A DNA stretch of 64,000 bases from Henriciella sp. (GTDB lineage: Bacteria > Pseudomonadota > Alphaproteobacteria > Caulobacterales > Hyphomonadaceae). The notes beneath the pieces are model-generated. The model had not been told where the DNA came from and searched no databases. It worked only from the letters and a program-made list of their open reading frames with translations. How positions within the stretch are numbered: position 1 is the first letter of the stretch; every line of letters starts with the position of its first letter. Positions 25,725 through 33,460 of the stretch are shown piece by piece. The stretch spans positions 1 to 64,000 of the forward strand of contig JALUWJ010000075.1 in the NCBI GenBank assembly GCA_027019605.1. The letters are read 5' to 3'. The translations under genes were made by a program, and so were the position numbers.

Positions 25725-27008
25725 TCAGCGGCGCGCGATACTATCGATCTTCTTTCTTGCGCGCCGTGTAAACCACGCGACACATACCGCGACCGGTATG
25801 ACAGAAAAGGCAATAAGAGTGCTATGATCGAGGATTAAGGGTGGCGCGCCTCTCAATAGGTATGAAATTAGCCCCACAGAATAGTATGTAATTGCCGCGA
25901 CCGAAAGGCCCTCCACGGCCTGCGCGAGGTGCACTTGTTGACGCGCACGCTGCTCCATTGAGGCGAGCAAGTTTTGGGATTGCTGCTGAGCAGTATGGTC
26001 CAATTGGGTGCGCACCAACGCGAGGGCCTCAGAAATGGAAGTTGAAATAGATTCAGCGCGTCGTTCAAATGCCCGTATAGTTTTCATACCCGGATCAAGG
26101 CGGTGTTTAATGAATCCCCGCAAAGTCTGGCGTTGCCCGATCTGGGTTTCATCCAAACTTGTCAATCGGTCCGACACCAAGTCGTAGTAAGCGTTGGAAG
26201 CGGCTATGCGATAATAAAGCTCTGACCTAATCGCTGATACAGATTTTAATATATTGGCCAACTCGCGAATGGACTCATCAAGGGAAGTCTGGGTTTGGTT
26301 CAAGATAGAGGTTGCCTTTTCGGCGCGAGATTCAAGCTCATGTAATTTGGGAGTTAGACGCCGAACGGCCGGGAGGCCAAGCAGGCATGCCATTCGATAA
26401 GTTTCAAGATCTAAGAGCCGCTTGATCAATCGGCCGCGGGCAAATCCATCTTCAAACTTTCCTGACACCGTGTACTTAACCAGGCCGTGATCAGAAACTC
26501 TGAAGTCTGTCGTCGCCGCGATACCCTCAAACATTACATTCCCGCCAAAGATGCGAGCGTCTCCGAACGCATTTTCTATTGATATCGTCTCTGACACGAG
26601 AATTCTCGCGCCCGAAAGCTGATTGCCCGGGCACCTCCGGACTAGGTCTAGCGTCTCCAAACTTGGACGGTGTTCGCCAAAGAACGTCAGAGATACAAAT
26701 TCAGTGTGCCTTTCGAAACGCAAGATTCCATCTGGGCGCTCGATCAACTGATGACGTAGCTCCAGATCAAATTCCGATGGCCAGGTATTGGCATCAAATT
26801 GCGGTGTATGAAGCACCCAGTGCCAAGCTTCACCTGCTTCCCATTCGACTGCGACGGGGGGGCGCGCGTGCGCCTCGTCCTGAATAAAGGCTCGGTCGAC
26901 GTGTTGGGTGTGAAGTTGTTCTGGAGAGGCCAAGACGAATTTGCTCCTTTGAGTATTGACCAATGTGCCGTTACTTTTGACGGCGCTTCGCTGTTCGCTG
27001 CTGTGCAT
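25725..27008 (-). CDS. DUF3422 family membrane-anchored protein
   Basis: This 427-residue protein belongs to the DUF3422 family. A soluble N-terminal domain contains DEAHARPP (about 44-51) and HTEFVSLTF; a helical, coiled-coil-rich middle runs from about 215 to 350; two C-terminal membrane segments lie at about 370-390 and 397-413 with a basic tail. The function is unknown; family members are widespread in Proteobacteria. It is convergent with the DUF2285 gene and divergent from the hydrogenase regulator over about 100 bp, so its link to H2 metabolism is uncertain. Confidence 0.8.
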   Translation of the reverse strand: MHSSEQRSAVKSNGTLVNTQRSKFVLASPEQLHTQHVDRAFIQDEAHARPPVAVEWEAGEAWHWVLHTPQFDANTWPSEFDLELRHQLIERPDGILRFERHTEFVSLTFFGEHRPSLETLDLVRRCPGNQLSGARILVSETISIENAFGDARIFGGNVMFEGIAATTDFRVSDHGLVKYTVSGKFEDGFARGRLIKRLLDLETYRMACLLGLPAVRRLTPKLHELESRAEKATSILNQTQTSLDESIRELANILKSVSAIRSELYYRIAASNAYYDLVSDRLTSLDETQIGQRQTLRGFIKHRLDPGMKTIRAFERRAESISTSISEALALVRTQLDHTAQQQSQNLLASMEQRARQQVHLAQAVEGLSVAAITYYSVGLISYLLRGAPPLILDHSTLIAFSVIPVAVCVAWFTRRARKKIDSIARR

Positions 27009-27112
27009 ATCGCGAGCTCGCGCAGTTTCAGAAACTCGTGATACGCAATTAGGACCACGTTATTGGCGGAATTCGTATTGTCTACTCTATTATCAGATTG
27101 TAAACTAAGTAT

Positions 27113-28576
27113 ATGAATTCGCTCGTCTGTACCGTGTTGTTCGTTTCTCAAGATCCGAAAGCCAACAAATCCGCCAAAGCTGTTTTTGCCGATGAGCGAC
27201 ACTATCGCCTCATCAATTGTGAGACTGAACAAGACGCAGCGGAAAAATTCAATAATGTCGATTGCCAGCTGATTATCTGCGATGAAGCGGTGCTAGCGAA
27301 TGTACGGAAAAATTTTCTTGTTACCGCTCGCGTGAAAGGCCCGCAAACGGCTCGTATCGTATTCGGAGATGACAGTAAGAGCGAGCGAATTGGCAAGATC
27401 GCCAGAAATAGCGCAGCGTTTTTGCGGATGCGTAAACCGCTCAAATCTGAGCATTTGGGCATGGTTGCAAAACGCGCTTTGGAGATGGCCGAACTCTCTA
27501 GACGACACAGAATTCTATCGCGCGAACTCAAACTATCGATTGATGACGATCTATTTGGCGGGCATAAAGAAGAGGCGATCAAGGCACCCTGGTCTCGGTT
27601 CGAAAAGTTAATCTATGTCAGCCCATCGATGGACGCATTATGCGCGGCGGCAAGACAGGCTGCGAGAACCGAGCTTCCAATCCTCATTCAGGGAGAGACG
27701 GGTACGGGCAAAGAATTGCTGGCGCGCGCGGTGCACTACAACTCCAGTAGGCGTGAATCCCCGATGCATGTGCAAAATTGCGGTGGCGTTACAGATGAAG
27801 CGCTTCATTCGGAGCTTTTTGGGCACGTTTCAGGCGGGTTTCCAGGCGCTATATCGGATCGACTGGGGCTCTTTCGCGCAGCGGACGGCGGAACAGTATT
27901 CTTAGACGAGATATCAGAGATTTCACCCGCATTTCAGGTAAGTTTATTGCGTTTCTTGCAAGAAGGCGAAGTCAAGCCGCTTGGTTCGGATTTTGTCCAA
28001 AACGCTGACGTGAGGATCATCGCCGCTAGCAATCGACCGTTGGATCGGCTCGTTTCAGAGGGTAAGTTTCGTAAAGATTTGTATTACCGCCTCAAAGGGT
28101 TCGAGCTGGATATTCCAGCGCTTCGAGATCGCGTTGACGATATTCCTGCATTGGCAGCATTTTTTTTGGAGCGAGCTGCGGAAATTAATAGCAAAAGAAT
28201 CGTCGGCATCTCACGTGAGGCTCTGGATAAATTGTCGATGTACGATTTTCCAGGAAATGTACGCGAATTGGAGATGGAGATTTCTAGAGCAGCTGCATTG
28301 GCCTACAACAACAGTTATATTCTTCCTAAGCACTTCTCTGAAGTGATCGCCTCTATCGAAGCGCGGAAAGACTCTCTTGCCAGTATCGAAGCTGACGGAA
28401 GAACACTTAAAGAAATCATCGAAGACTTAGAGAGCCAAATCGTTTTCCGCGTGCTGACAAGACTGAACTGGAATCAATCCAAGGCGGCGCAAAGCCTGGG
28501 TCTGTCGCGAGTTGGAATTGCAAATAAGATTAAACGATACGGTCTTGATCAGAAAGCTAGACAACTCAATGAGTAA
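27113..28576 (+). CDS. hupR: HupR/HoxA-like NtrC-family response regulator
   Basis: This 487-residue protein has a receiver domain (about 8-125, likely phosphoacceptor D57 in LIICD and conserved K108), an AAA+ domain (Walker A GETGTGKE 194-201, Walker B VFLDE 262-266) and a Fis-type HTH (about 450-480). The sigma-54 contact loop GAFTGA is degenerate, GGFPGA at 241-246. HupR of Rhodobacter capsulatus is a hydrogenase activator said to work with sigma-70 polymerase, which would fit. No cognate HupT-type histidine kinase is in the window. It probably controls the hup promoter 600 bp downstream. Confidence 0.85.
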   Translation: MNSLVCTVLFVSQDPKANKSAKAVFADERHYRLINCETEQDAAEKFNNVDCQLIICDEAVLANVRKNFLVTARVKGPQTARIVFGDDSKSERIGKIARNSAAFLRMRKPLKSEHLGMVAKRALEMAELSRRHRILSRELKLSIDDDLFGGHKEEAIKAPWSRFEKLIYVSPSMDALCAAARQAARTELPILIQGETGTGKELLARAVHYNSSRRESPMHVQNCGGVTDEALHSELFGHVSGGFPGAISDRLGLFRAADGGTVFLDEISEISPAFQVSLLRFLQEGEVKPLGSDFVQNADVRIIAASNRPLDRLVSEGKFRKDLYYRLKGFELDIPALRDRVDDIPALAAFFLERAAEINSKRIVGISREALDKLSMYDFPGNVRELEMEISRAAALAYNNSYILPKHFSEVIASIEARKDSLASIEADGRTLKEIIEDLESQIVFRVLTRLNWNQSKAAQSLGLSRVGIANKIKRYGLDQKARQLNE

Positions 28577-28787
28577 AGATGACAGGGTTATCCCGTTTCC
28601 GCACGCCGCAGTTTCAGGCCGAAATCGTCAAAAACCAGCAAAAATTATTGGGTATTCTAAACTCGCATTGACGTTGAATCCATCCGGTGATCGGTGCGTC
28701 GGACATTGGTGTAGCCAATGCAGTGGAGTTTGGATGGGCTATGGCCCTGAAGTGGAGTGCCCTGTTTGTGGCAATCGGCAGGGCTAA
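28569..28787 (+). CDS. Small zinc-ribbon protein, hydrogenase-locus associated
   Basis: This 72-residue protein overlaps the end of hupR (ATGAGTAA). The N-terminal 40 residues are basic and featureless. The C-terminal part carries CSQC-x12-CPVCG (about 49-68), a four-cysteine zinc ribbon. I do not recognise a named family. The ribbon resembles the separate zinc module that HypA normally contains, and the HypA of this locus lacks that module, so a split-HypA arrangement is conceivable. A hydrogenase-specific accessory such as a rubredoxin-like or redox protein is equally possible. Confidence 0.65.
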   Translation: MSKDDRVIPFPHAAVSGRNRQKPAKIIGYSKLALTLNPSGDRCVGHWCSQCSGVWMGYGPEVECPVCGNRQG

Positions 28788-29183
28788 ACACGATGTAACA
28801 TGTTCGCGTCTGCTGCGAATTAAGTTTGCATCAACAGCCGGGTGCAAACTATCTTTGCGCTGTGCCATACTGGTCTCGCAAAGGCATTTTGCGCTCTAAT
28901 CAATTGTTCGTGCGATTAGATAGAGCTGTGCCGATCAAATCCCGAGCTCTCCGCGCAAGAATGCAGCTATCCGCTTAAGCCGGGCCGACTTTCAATCGAT
29001 ACGGCGCTCCTAAGCAAACACGAACGTAGTGGCAATTCGTGCATGAAGCCATTCCTGCGACAGAGTCTCTGTAAACTTAGTTAGCGTTTTGTGCCGGTGG
29101 TGTTTGGCATGGATATCAACTGATAAGCTGACTCATAATTTACAAACGGCGAAAAGCGCCGAGAACAGCGGAGGAAACTAATC
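28788..29183. promoter_or_regulatory. Regulatory region upstream of the hydrogenase operon
   Basis: No coding sequence is supported. Features seen are a perfect 7-bp inverted repeat CTTTGCG (28853-28859) / CGCAAAG (28877-28883), and CTCTAATC (28894-28901) paired with GATTAGA...GAG (28914-28924). A strong ribosome-binding site GGAGG lies at 29170-29174. No convincing -24/-12 sigma-54 element was found. The repeats are candidate operators for HupR or another regulator. Confidence 0.4.
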
Positions 29184-30146
29184 ATGGCCAATCTTCTTTG
29201 GTTGCAAGGGGGGGCTTGTTCAGGGAACACGATGTCGTTTCTAAACGCTGAAGAGCCCAGCGCATGCGATCTCGTAACTGACTTTGGAATTAATGTTCTG
29301 TGGCAGCCATCTCTCGGCCTTGAGTTAGGCGACAACGTTAAAACTATTCTGGAGAAGTGTATTTCTGGCGAAATTCAGCTCGATATTTTTGTATTCGAAG
29401 GAACTGTGATCAATGCGCCAGATGGAACCGGTGAGTGGAACCGGTTCTGCGGCGAGCCCATGAAGAACTGGGTAAAAAAGCTATGCGATGCGGCCCAATA
29501 CGTGGTTGCAATCGGTGATTGCGCTACATGGGGCGGCATTCCAGCGACCGCTCCAAACCCTTCCGATAGTGAAGGTCTTCAATTCCTCAAACGCGCAAAA
29601 GGTGGTGCATTGGGGGAGAACTTTGTTTCCAAAGCTGGGCTTCCAGTCATTAACATCCCTGGATGTCCAGCTCACCCCGACTGGGTAACTCAAATTTTGG
29701 TTGCAGTAGCTTCGGGGCGAGGCGGAGATCTTACTTTGGACGAATTCCAGAGGCCAAAAACATTCTTTGCGAGCTTTACCCAAACAGGCTGTACGCGAAA
29801 TATGCATTTTGCGTACAAAGTGTCGACCACCGCGTTTGGGCAGCGTAAGGGCTGTCTATTCTACGATCTAGGATGCCGCGGTCCAATGACCCACAGTCCA
29901 TGCAATCGCATCTTGTGGAACCGGCAATCTTCAAAAACACGGGCGGGTATGCCTTGCCTGGGCTGTACTGAACCAGAATTCCCATTCTTTGATCTTGCGC
30001 CGGGCACAGTTTTCAAAACGCAAACAGTTATGGGGGTTCCAAAGGACTTGCCAACTGGGGTCGATAAAAAAGGATATATGAAACTGACCGCTGCCGCCAA
30101 AAACGCTTCTCCGGCTTGGGCCGAAGAAGATATTTTCGTGGTTTAG
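29184..30146 (+). CDS. hupS: Group 2a [NiFe] hydrogenase small subunit (HupS/HucS-like)
   Basis: This 320-residue subunit carries the Fe-S relay from the active site. It has no Tat signal and no C-terminal membrane helix, as in cyanobacterial HupS and mycobacterial HucS (group 2a), which it resembles strongly in length and wording (WLQGGACSGNTMSFLNAEEP). Cluster cysteines visible: C12, C113 and C161 (proximal), C203, C224, C231, C240, C258 and C261. The usual proximal CxxC is C12-S-G-N15, and the distal histidine position is Q200, so at least one ligand is replaced in each of two clusters. It is the first gene of a long operon; GGAGG precedes the ATG. Confidence 0.95.
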   Translation: MANLLWLQGGACSGNTMSFLNAEEPSACDLVTDFGINVLWQPSLGLELGDNVKTILEKCISGEIQLDIFVFEGTVINAPDGTGEWNRFCGEPMKNWVKKLCDAAQYVVAIGDCATWGGIPATAPNPSDSEGLQFLKRAKGGALGENFVSKAGLPVINIPGCPAHPDWVTQILVAVASGRGGDLTLDEFQRPKTFFASFTQTGCTRNMHFAYKVSTTAFGQRKGCLFYDLGCRGPMTHSPCNRILWNRQSSKTRAGMPCLGCTEPEFPFFDLAPGTVFKTQTVMGVPKDLPTGVDKKGYMKLTAAAKNASPAWAEEDIFVV

Positions 30147-30170
30147 GCGAGCGCAGAGGGAAATAAGACA

Positions 30171-31766
30171 ATGTCAGCTATTCAAACACTTGATATATCG
30201 CCAGTCGGGCGAGTCGAAGGCGATCTAGATGTTCGCGTGGATATCCAGGACGGTGTGGTCACAAACGCTTGGACAAATGCAGAGATGTTCAGGGGCTTTG
30301 AGGTTATCCTTAAAGACAAAGACCCGCAGGCCGGGTTGGTCGTGACGCCGCGGGCTTGCGGGATATGCGGCGCGTCTCACCTGACCTGTGCAGCGTGGGC
30401 GCTCGATACCGCTTGGGGTACAACGGTACCGCGCAATGCGATTTTGGCGCGCAATCTGGGGCAGATTGTTGAGTCGCTTCAGTCGCTACCTCGCCATCAC
30501 TATGGCCTGTTCATGATTGACTTTACGAACCAAAACTACGCCAAAAGTCAGTATTTCGAGGAAGCCGTTAAACGCTATTCACCGTTCACTGGAACTTCAT
30601 ATGAAGCCGGAGTGACAATATCTGGAAGGCCCGTAGAAATTTACGCTCTACTTGGCGGGCAATGGCCGCATTCCTCATACATGGTGCCAGGTGGTGTAAT
30701 GTGTTCACCAACACTTACAGACGTAACGCGCTCTGTCGCGATCCTTGAGCATTTCCGTAGAAATTGGATCGAGCCACTTTGGTTCGGCTGTTCAATGGAG
30801 CGTTACGAGGAAATCCAGTCATATGATGACTTCATGGCTTGGTTGAATGAGAAACCTGAGCACGCGAATTCAGATCTCGGCATGTATTGGCGCATGGCGA
30901 TGGATATAGGCCTTGATAAATACGGCCGAGGCCACGCAAAATTCATTACTTGGGGATACCTGCCGCATGAGGACAAGTATCAAAACCCGACAATCGAAGG
31001 GCGCAATTCTGCCGTTATCATGAAATCAGGTGTTTATGACGGTGCCACCGATACGCATAAGCTCATGGATCAGGCAATGACACGAGAAGACGTGACGCAC
31101 GCTTGGTATGATGAGGTTGGTGGAACTCACCCATTTGATCGCGTGACCAATCCAGTAGGTAAGAATCCCATCGATCATGAGGGTAAATATTCTTGGTCGA
31201 CTGCGGTGCGCCATTCCGAAAACGGACGACTTGAAGCTGGGCCACTGGCTCGTCAATTGGTTGCGGGCGGCAGCCATGGAGAGGCTTGGCAGCATTCAGA
31301 TCCACTGATCTTGGACATGTACCGAAAGATGGGGGGGCCTTCTATCGCACTTCGCCATTTCGCGCGTATGCATGAGCTTTGCAAACTCTATCGTGAGGCT
31401 GAGCGAATTCTACGTGAGTTCAAGCTGAACGACGATTGGTATATTAAGCCCACAGAAAAAGATGGCCAAGGCTGGGGTGCAACCGAAGCTATCCGCGGAG
31501 CGCTGTGTCACTGGATCGATGTAAAAGATGGTAAGATAAGCAATTACCAAATCATTGCTCCGACAACGTGGAATGTGGGGCCGCGAGCAACGGACGGCGA
31601 AAGAGGCCCAATCGAGGAAGCCTTAATTGGAACTCCAATTCAGAATCCATCAGATCCCGTCGAGGTTGGGCACGTTTGCCGTTCGTATGATAGCTGCCTT
31701 GTTTGCACAGTTCATGCGCACGATGCCAAAACAGGTGAAGAGCTGGCCAGGTTCCGCACAGCGTAA
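30171..31766 (+). CDS. hupL: Group 2a [NiFe] hydrogenase large subunit (HupL/HucL-like)
   Basis: This 531-residue catalytic subunit oxidises H2 at the Ni-Fe(CN)2CO centre. The four nickel-ligating cysteines are in RACGIC (C63, C66) and DSCLVC (C509, C512). H515 precedes a 16-residue C-terminal extension (AHDAKTGEELARFRTA) to be removed by the endopeptidase encoded downstream. The canonical DPC of the L2 motif is DSC here. The protein should be cytoplasmic or at the inner face of the membrane. Group 2a enzymes include high-affinity hydrogenases that scavenge trace H2; affinity here is inferred, not shown. Confidence 0.95.
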   Translation: MSAIQTLDISPVGRVEGDLDVRVDIQDGVVTNAWTNAEMFRGFEVILKDKDPQAGLVVTPRACGICGASHLTCAAWALDTAWGTTVPRNAILARNLGQIVESLQSLPRHHYGLFMIDFTNQNYAKSQYFEEAVKRYSPFTGTSYEAGVTISGRPVEIYALLGGQWPHSSYMVPGGVMCSPTLTDVTRSVAILEHFRRNWIEPLWFGCSMERYEEIQSYDDFMAWLNEKPEHANSDLGMYWRMAMDIGLDKYGRGHAKFITWGYLPHEDKYQNPTIEGRNSAVIMKSGVYDGATDTHKLMDQAMTREDVTHAWYDEVGGTHPFDRVTNPVGKNPIDHEGKYSWSTAVRHSENGRLEAGPLARQLVAGGSHGEAWQHSDPLILDMYRKMGGPSIALRHFARMHELCKLYREAERILREFKLNDDWYIKPTEKDGQGWGATEAIRGALCHWIDVKDGKISNYQIIAPTTWNVGPRATDGERGPIEEALIGTPIQNPSDPVEVGHVCRSYDSCLVCTVHAHDAKTGEELARFRTA

Positions 31767-31784
31767 AACTTGTTTTAAACGAGA

Positions 31785-31832
31785 GATGTGCGTCATGAAA
31801 GGGAACTCATCGTTCCTTCCATGACGCGCATC
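31785..31832 (+). repeat. Intercistronic stem-loop after hupL
   Basis: GATGTGCGTCATG (31785-31797) pairs with CATGACGCGCATC (31820-31832) with one wobble, and an inner GGAAC/GTTCC extends the stem. No T-tract follows, so it is more likely an mRNA processing or stabilising element separating structural-gene from accessory-gene expression. Confidence 0.65.
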
Positions 31833-31846
31833 CTGAAAGAGCAGTG

Positions 31847-32230
31847 ATGACAGAAAAACCGGGAATGTCCGAACAGGGAGACGTTGGCAAAACACTCGAA
31901 CGATATGGTGTGACACCAAAGGATGCCAACCATGCAACTTTGATCAAAATGATAGAGGATATGTTTGAAGAGGGACTTGCTACTCAACTCGAGCCGTTTC
32001 CAGAAAATGATAGAGAGTTCTCAAAGTTACTGGATCAATTGCGTGAACTGAGCCCTGATGACCTTCGGCGAAAACTGATCATCAGTGGTTGGAAGCTGTC
32101 GCCCCATGGTGAGGACGACATGCGGTGCCAAGAGTGCATGTACTATCTTGTTCACAAACGTTGGTGTGACTTGCCTGAACTTGATTTGCCCGCCGAACCA
32201 GAATGGTGGTGCCGTTTGTGGCGGATTTAG
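31847..32230 (+). CDS. Four-cysteine hydrogenase-associated protein, paralogue A
   Basis: This protein of about 127 residues has a helical N-terminal part and a C-terminal motif C-x2-C-M-Y-Y-L-V-H-x3-W-C-D-L-P-E-L, then PEW-x-C-RLWRI. It therefore holds four cysteines and a histidine in a fixed pattern shared with the next gene. I do not recognise a named family. The pattern suggests a bound Fe-S cluster or zinc. Its place between the large subunit and its protease suggests a hydrogenase subunit or maturation factor. Whether it is related to HucM of mycobacteria could not be judged by eye. Confidence 0.75.
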   Translation: MTEKPGMSEQGDVGKTLERYGVTPKDANHATLIKMIEDMFEEGLATQLEPFPENDREFSKLLDQLRELSPDDLRRKLIISGWKLSPHGEDDMRCQECMYYLVHKRWCDLPELDLPAEPEWWCRLWRI

Positions 32231-32239
32231 GAGGGGGAT

Positions 32240-32572
32240 ATGTCCGATATTGGGGCCACTCGCGACGAAGATAATCTACGTGAAGAGATCGCTCAAAAAT
32301 TAAAGGCGGGATTAAAGACTGAAGTATTCCCACGCGCTGAAACCTCTGCCGCTGTGAACGCGATCATTATGCGGTTGCGTGAAGAGGCTGGCGCGAATGT
32401 CGAAAAGAAGCTCGTTATCGGCGGCTTCACCGACCACACGATCGAAGTCGAAGACATCGAGCAGCCCTGCGAAACGTGCATGTATTATCTGGTACACAGG
32501 AAGTTTTGTGAATTGCCAGAATTGATGCTGCCTGTTGAGCCAGAATGGTCTTGTCGGCTGTGGCGGATATAA
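32240..32572 (+). CDS. Four-cysteine hydrogenase-associated protein, paralogue B
   Basis: This 110-residue protein is clearly related to its upstream neighbour: the C-terminal CETCMYYLVHRKFCELPEL ... PEWSCRLWRI repeats the same cysteine/histidine/tryptophan pattern, and the LVIGGF segment parallels LIISGW. AGGAGGG precedes the ATG. The N-terminal parts differ more. Two adjacent paralogues may form a heterodimer or bind the two ends of the Fe-S relay; this is inference. Its stop lies inside the start region of the protease gene. Confidence 0.75.
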   Translation: MSDIGATRDEDNLREEIAQKLKAGLKTEVFPRAETSAAVNAIIMRLREEAGANVEKKLVIGGFTDHTIEVEDIEQPCETCMYYLVHRKFCELPELMLPVEPEWSCRLWRI

Positions 32573-33045
32573 AGCTGGCAATCATCGGATGCGGAAACAC
32601 AAACCGCAGTGACGATGGCGTTGGCCCGCACGTCGTCGCTGAACTACGAACTCGTGATCTGCCAGGTTGCGCAAAATTGTTCGATGGTGGCACTGACGGA
32701 ATGGGGGTCATGTACCAAGCCAAGGGCGCAACTCACCTGATCATCATCGATGCCCGTGCACCAGAAGACCAGCCCGGCGCGATATATGAGGTGCCAGGAG
32801 AGATCCTTGCCGCTCCACCTCCGCAAAGTCTGAATTTGCATGATTTTCGGTGGGATCACGCATTGTATGCGGGAAAAAAAATTTACGGAGATTCCTTTCC
32901 CAAGTACGTGAAAGTATTTCTGATTGAGGCGGAAAATTTGGAACTGGGCCTGGAGCTTTCCAGCGCCGTACAAAGCTCGGTAGCGCGAATTGCGAGTCGA
33001 ATTGAAGCGTTAGCCGCGGCGGGAACAGCGGGTGCTTGGTCGTGA
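32545..33045 (+). CDS. hupW: Hydrogenase maturation endopeptidase (HupW/HucD type)
   Basis: This 166-residue protein belongs to the HycI/HupD family that cleaves the large-subunit C-terminal tail after nickel insertion. Nickel-sensing acidic residues are visible in GCGNTNRSDDGVGPHVV (about 15-31), and DARAPED and LHDF follow in order. A start at 32545 overlaps the previous gene by 28 bases; a GTG at 32560 is an alternative. The stop overlaps the next GTG start. The substrate is very likely HupL of this operon. Confidence 0.9.
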   Translation: MVLSAVADIKLAIIGCGNTNRSDDGVGPHVVAELRTRDLPGCAKLFDGGTDGMGVMYQAKGATHLIIIDARAPEDQPGAIYEVPGEILAAPPPQSLNLHDFRWDHALYAGKKIYGDSFPKYVKVFLIEAENLELGLELSSAVQSSVARIASRIEALAAAGTAGAWS

Positions 33046-33347
33046 GTGCATGTCTTTCTGTCCGCAAAGGGTCGATATATATTCCCTCGTCAGACTGCGA
33101 GACCTATTTTCGTGGTCTCGACGCCGTAATCGTAGTTGTGAGAGAAAACGAGCTCAATGTTATGCCAGTTCAGCAAATGAGTGCTGGCGGTTACATTCTC
33201 AAAATTCGGAACGCGAACGGCGATCGGGTTGTGACCGCGCCTGACGTGTTTGCCGAGCATCAACTCATGGATTGGAATGATGATGCTGTAGAGGCTGTTT
33301 GGTGCTCTGAGCGAGGCGCTCTGATATGCGCTTTGCCTAAGGTGTAA
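33042..33347 (+). CDS. Unknown small hydrogenase-operon protein
   Basis: This 101-residue protein starts at a GTG overlapping the protease stop (GTGA), so it is translationally coupled. It looks like a compact mixed alpha/beta domain (SSDCETYFRGLDAVIVVVRENELNVMPV, then GGYILKIRNANGDRVV) with no membrane segment. I do not recognise it. It could match one of the unnamed conserved genes of group 2a loci. It is the last gene before a strong terminator-like hairpin. Confidence 0.65.
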   Translation: MSACLSVRKGSIYIPSSDCETYFRGLDAVIVVVRENELNVMPVQQMSAGGYILKIRNANGDRVVTAPDVFAEHQLMDWNDDAVEAVWCSERGALICALPKV

Positions 33348-33398
33348 ACTAACTTTACGCTATGAAAATTTTGTAGACAGTTAATTTTTCCTCCGCTA

Positions 33399-33444
33399 CG
33401 GCTTGTCACCTAAATAATAATTGCGGTGGCAAGCCGCTTTTTTT
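33399..33444 (+). terminator. Rho-independent terminator or attenuator inside the hup locus
   Basis: GGCTTGTCACC (33400-33410) pairs with GGTGGCAAGCC (33425-33435, one wobble) and seven T residues follow at 33438-33444. The next gene begins only 17 bases later, so this may act as an attenuator dividing structural from electron-transfer genes. Confidence 0.8.
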
Positions 33445-33460
33445 GCGTGGAGGAGCCCGG

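Noticed and set aside
28800-29183. Sigma-54 promoter (-24/-12) upstream of hupS
   Set aside because: TGGCAT near 29107 and TGGCAA near 29031 lack a correctly spaced GC element; the spacings do not fit GG-N10-GC.
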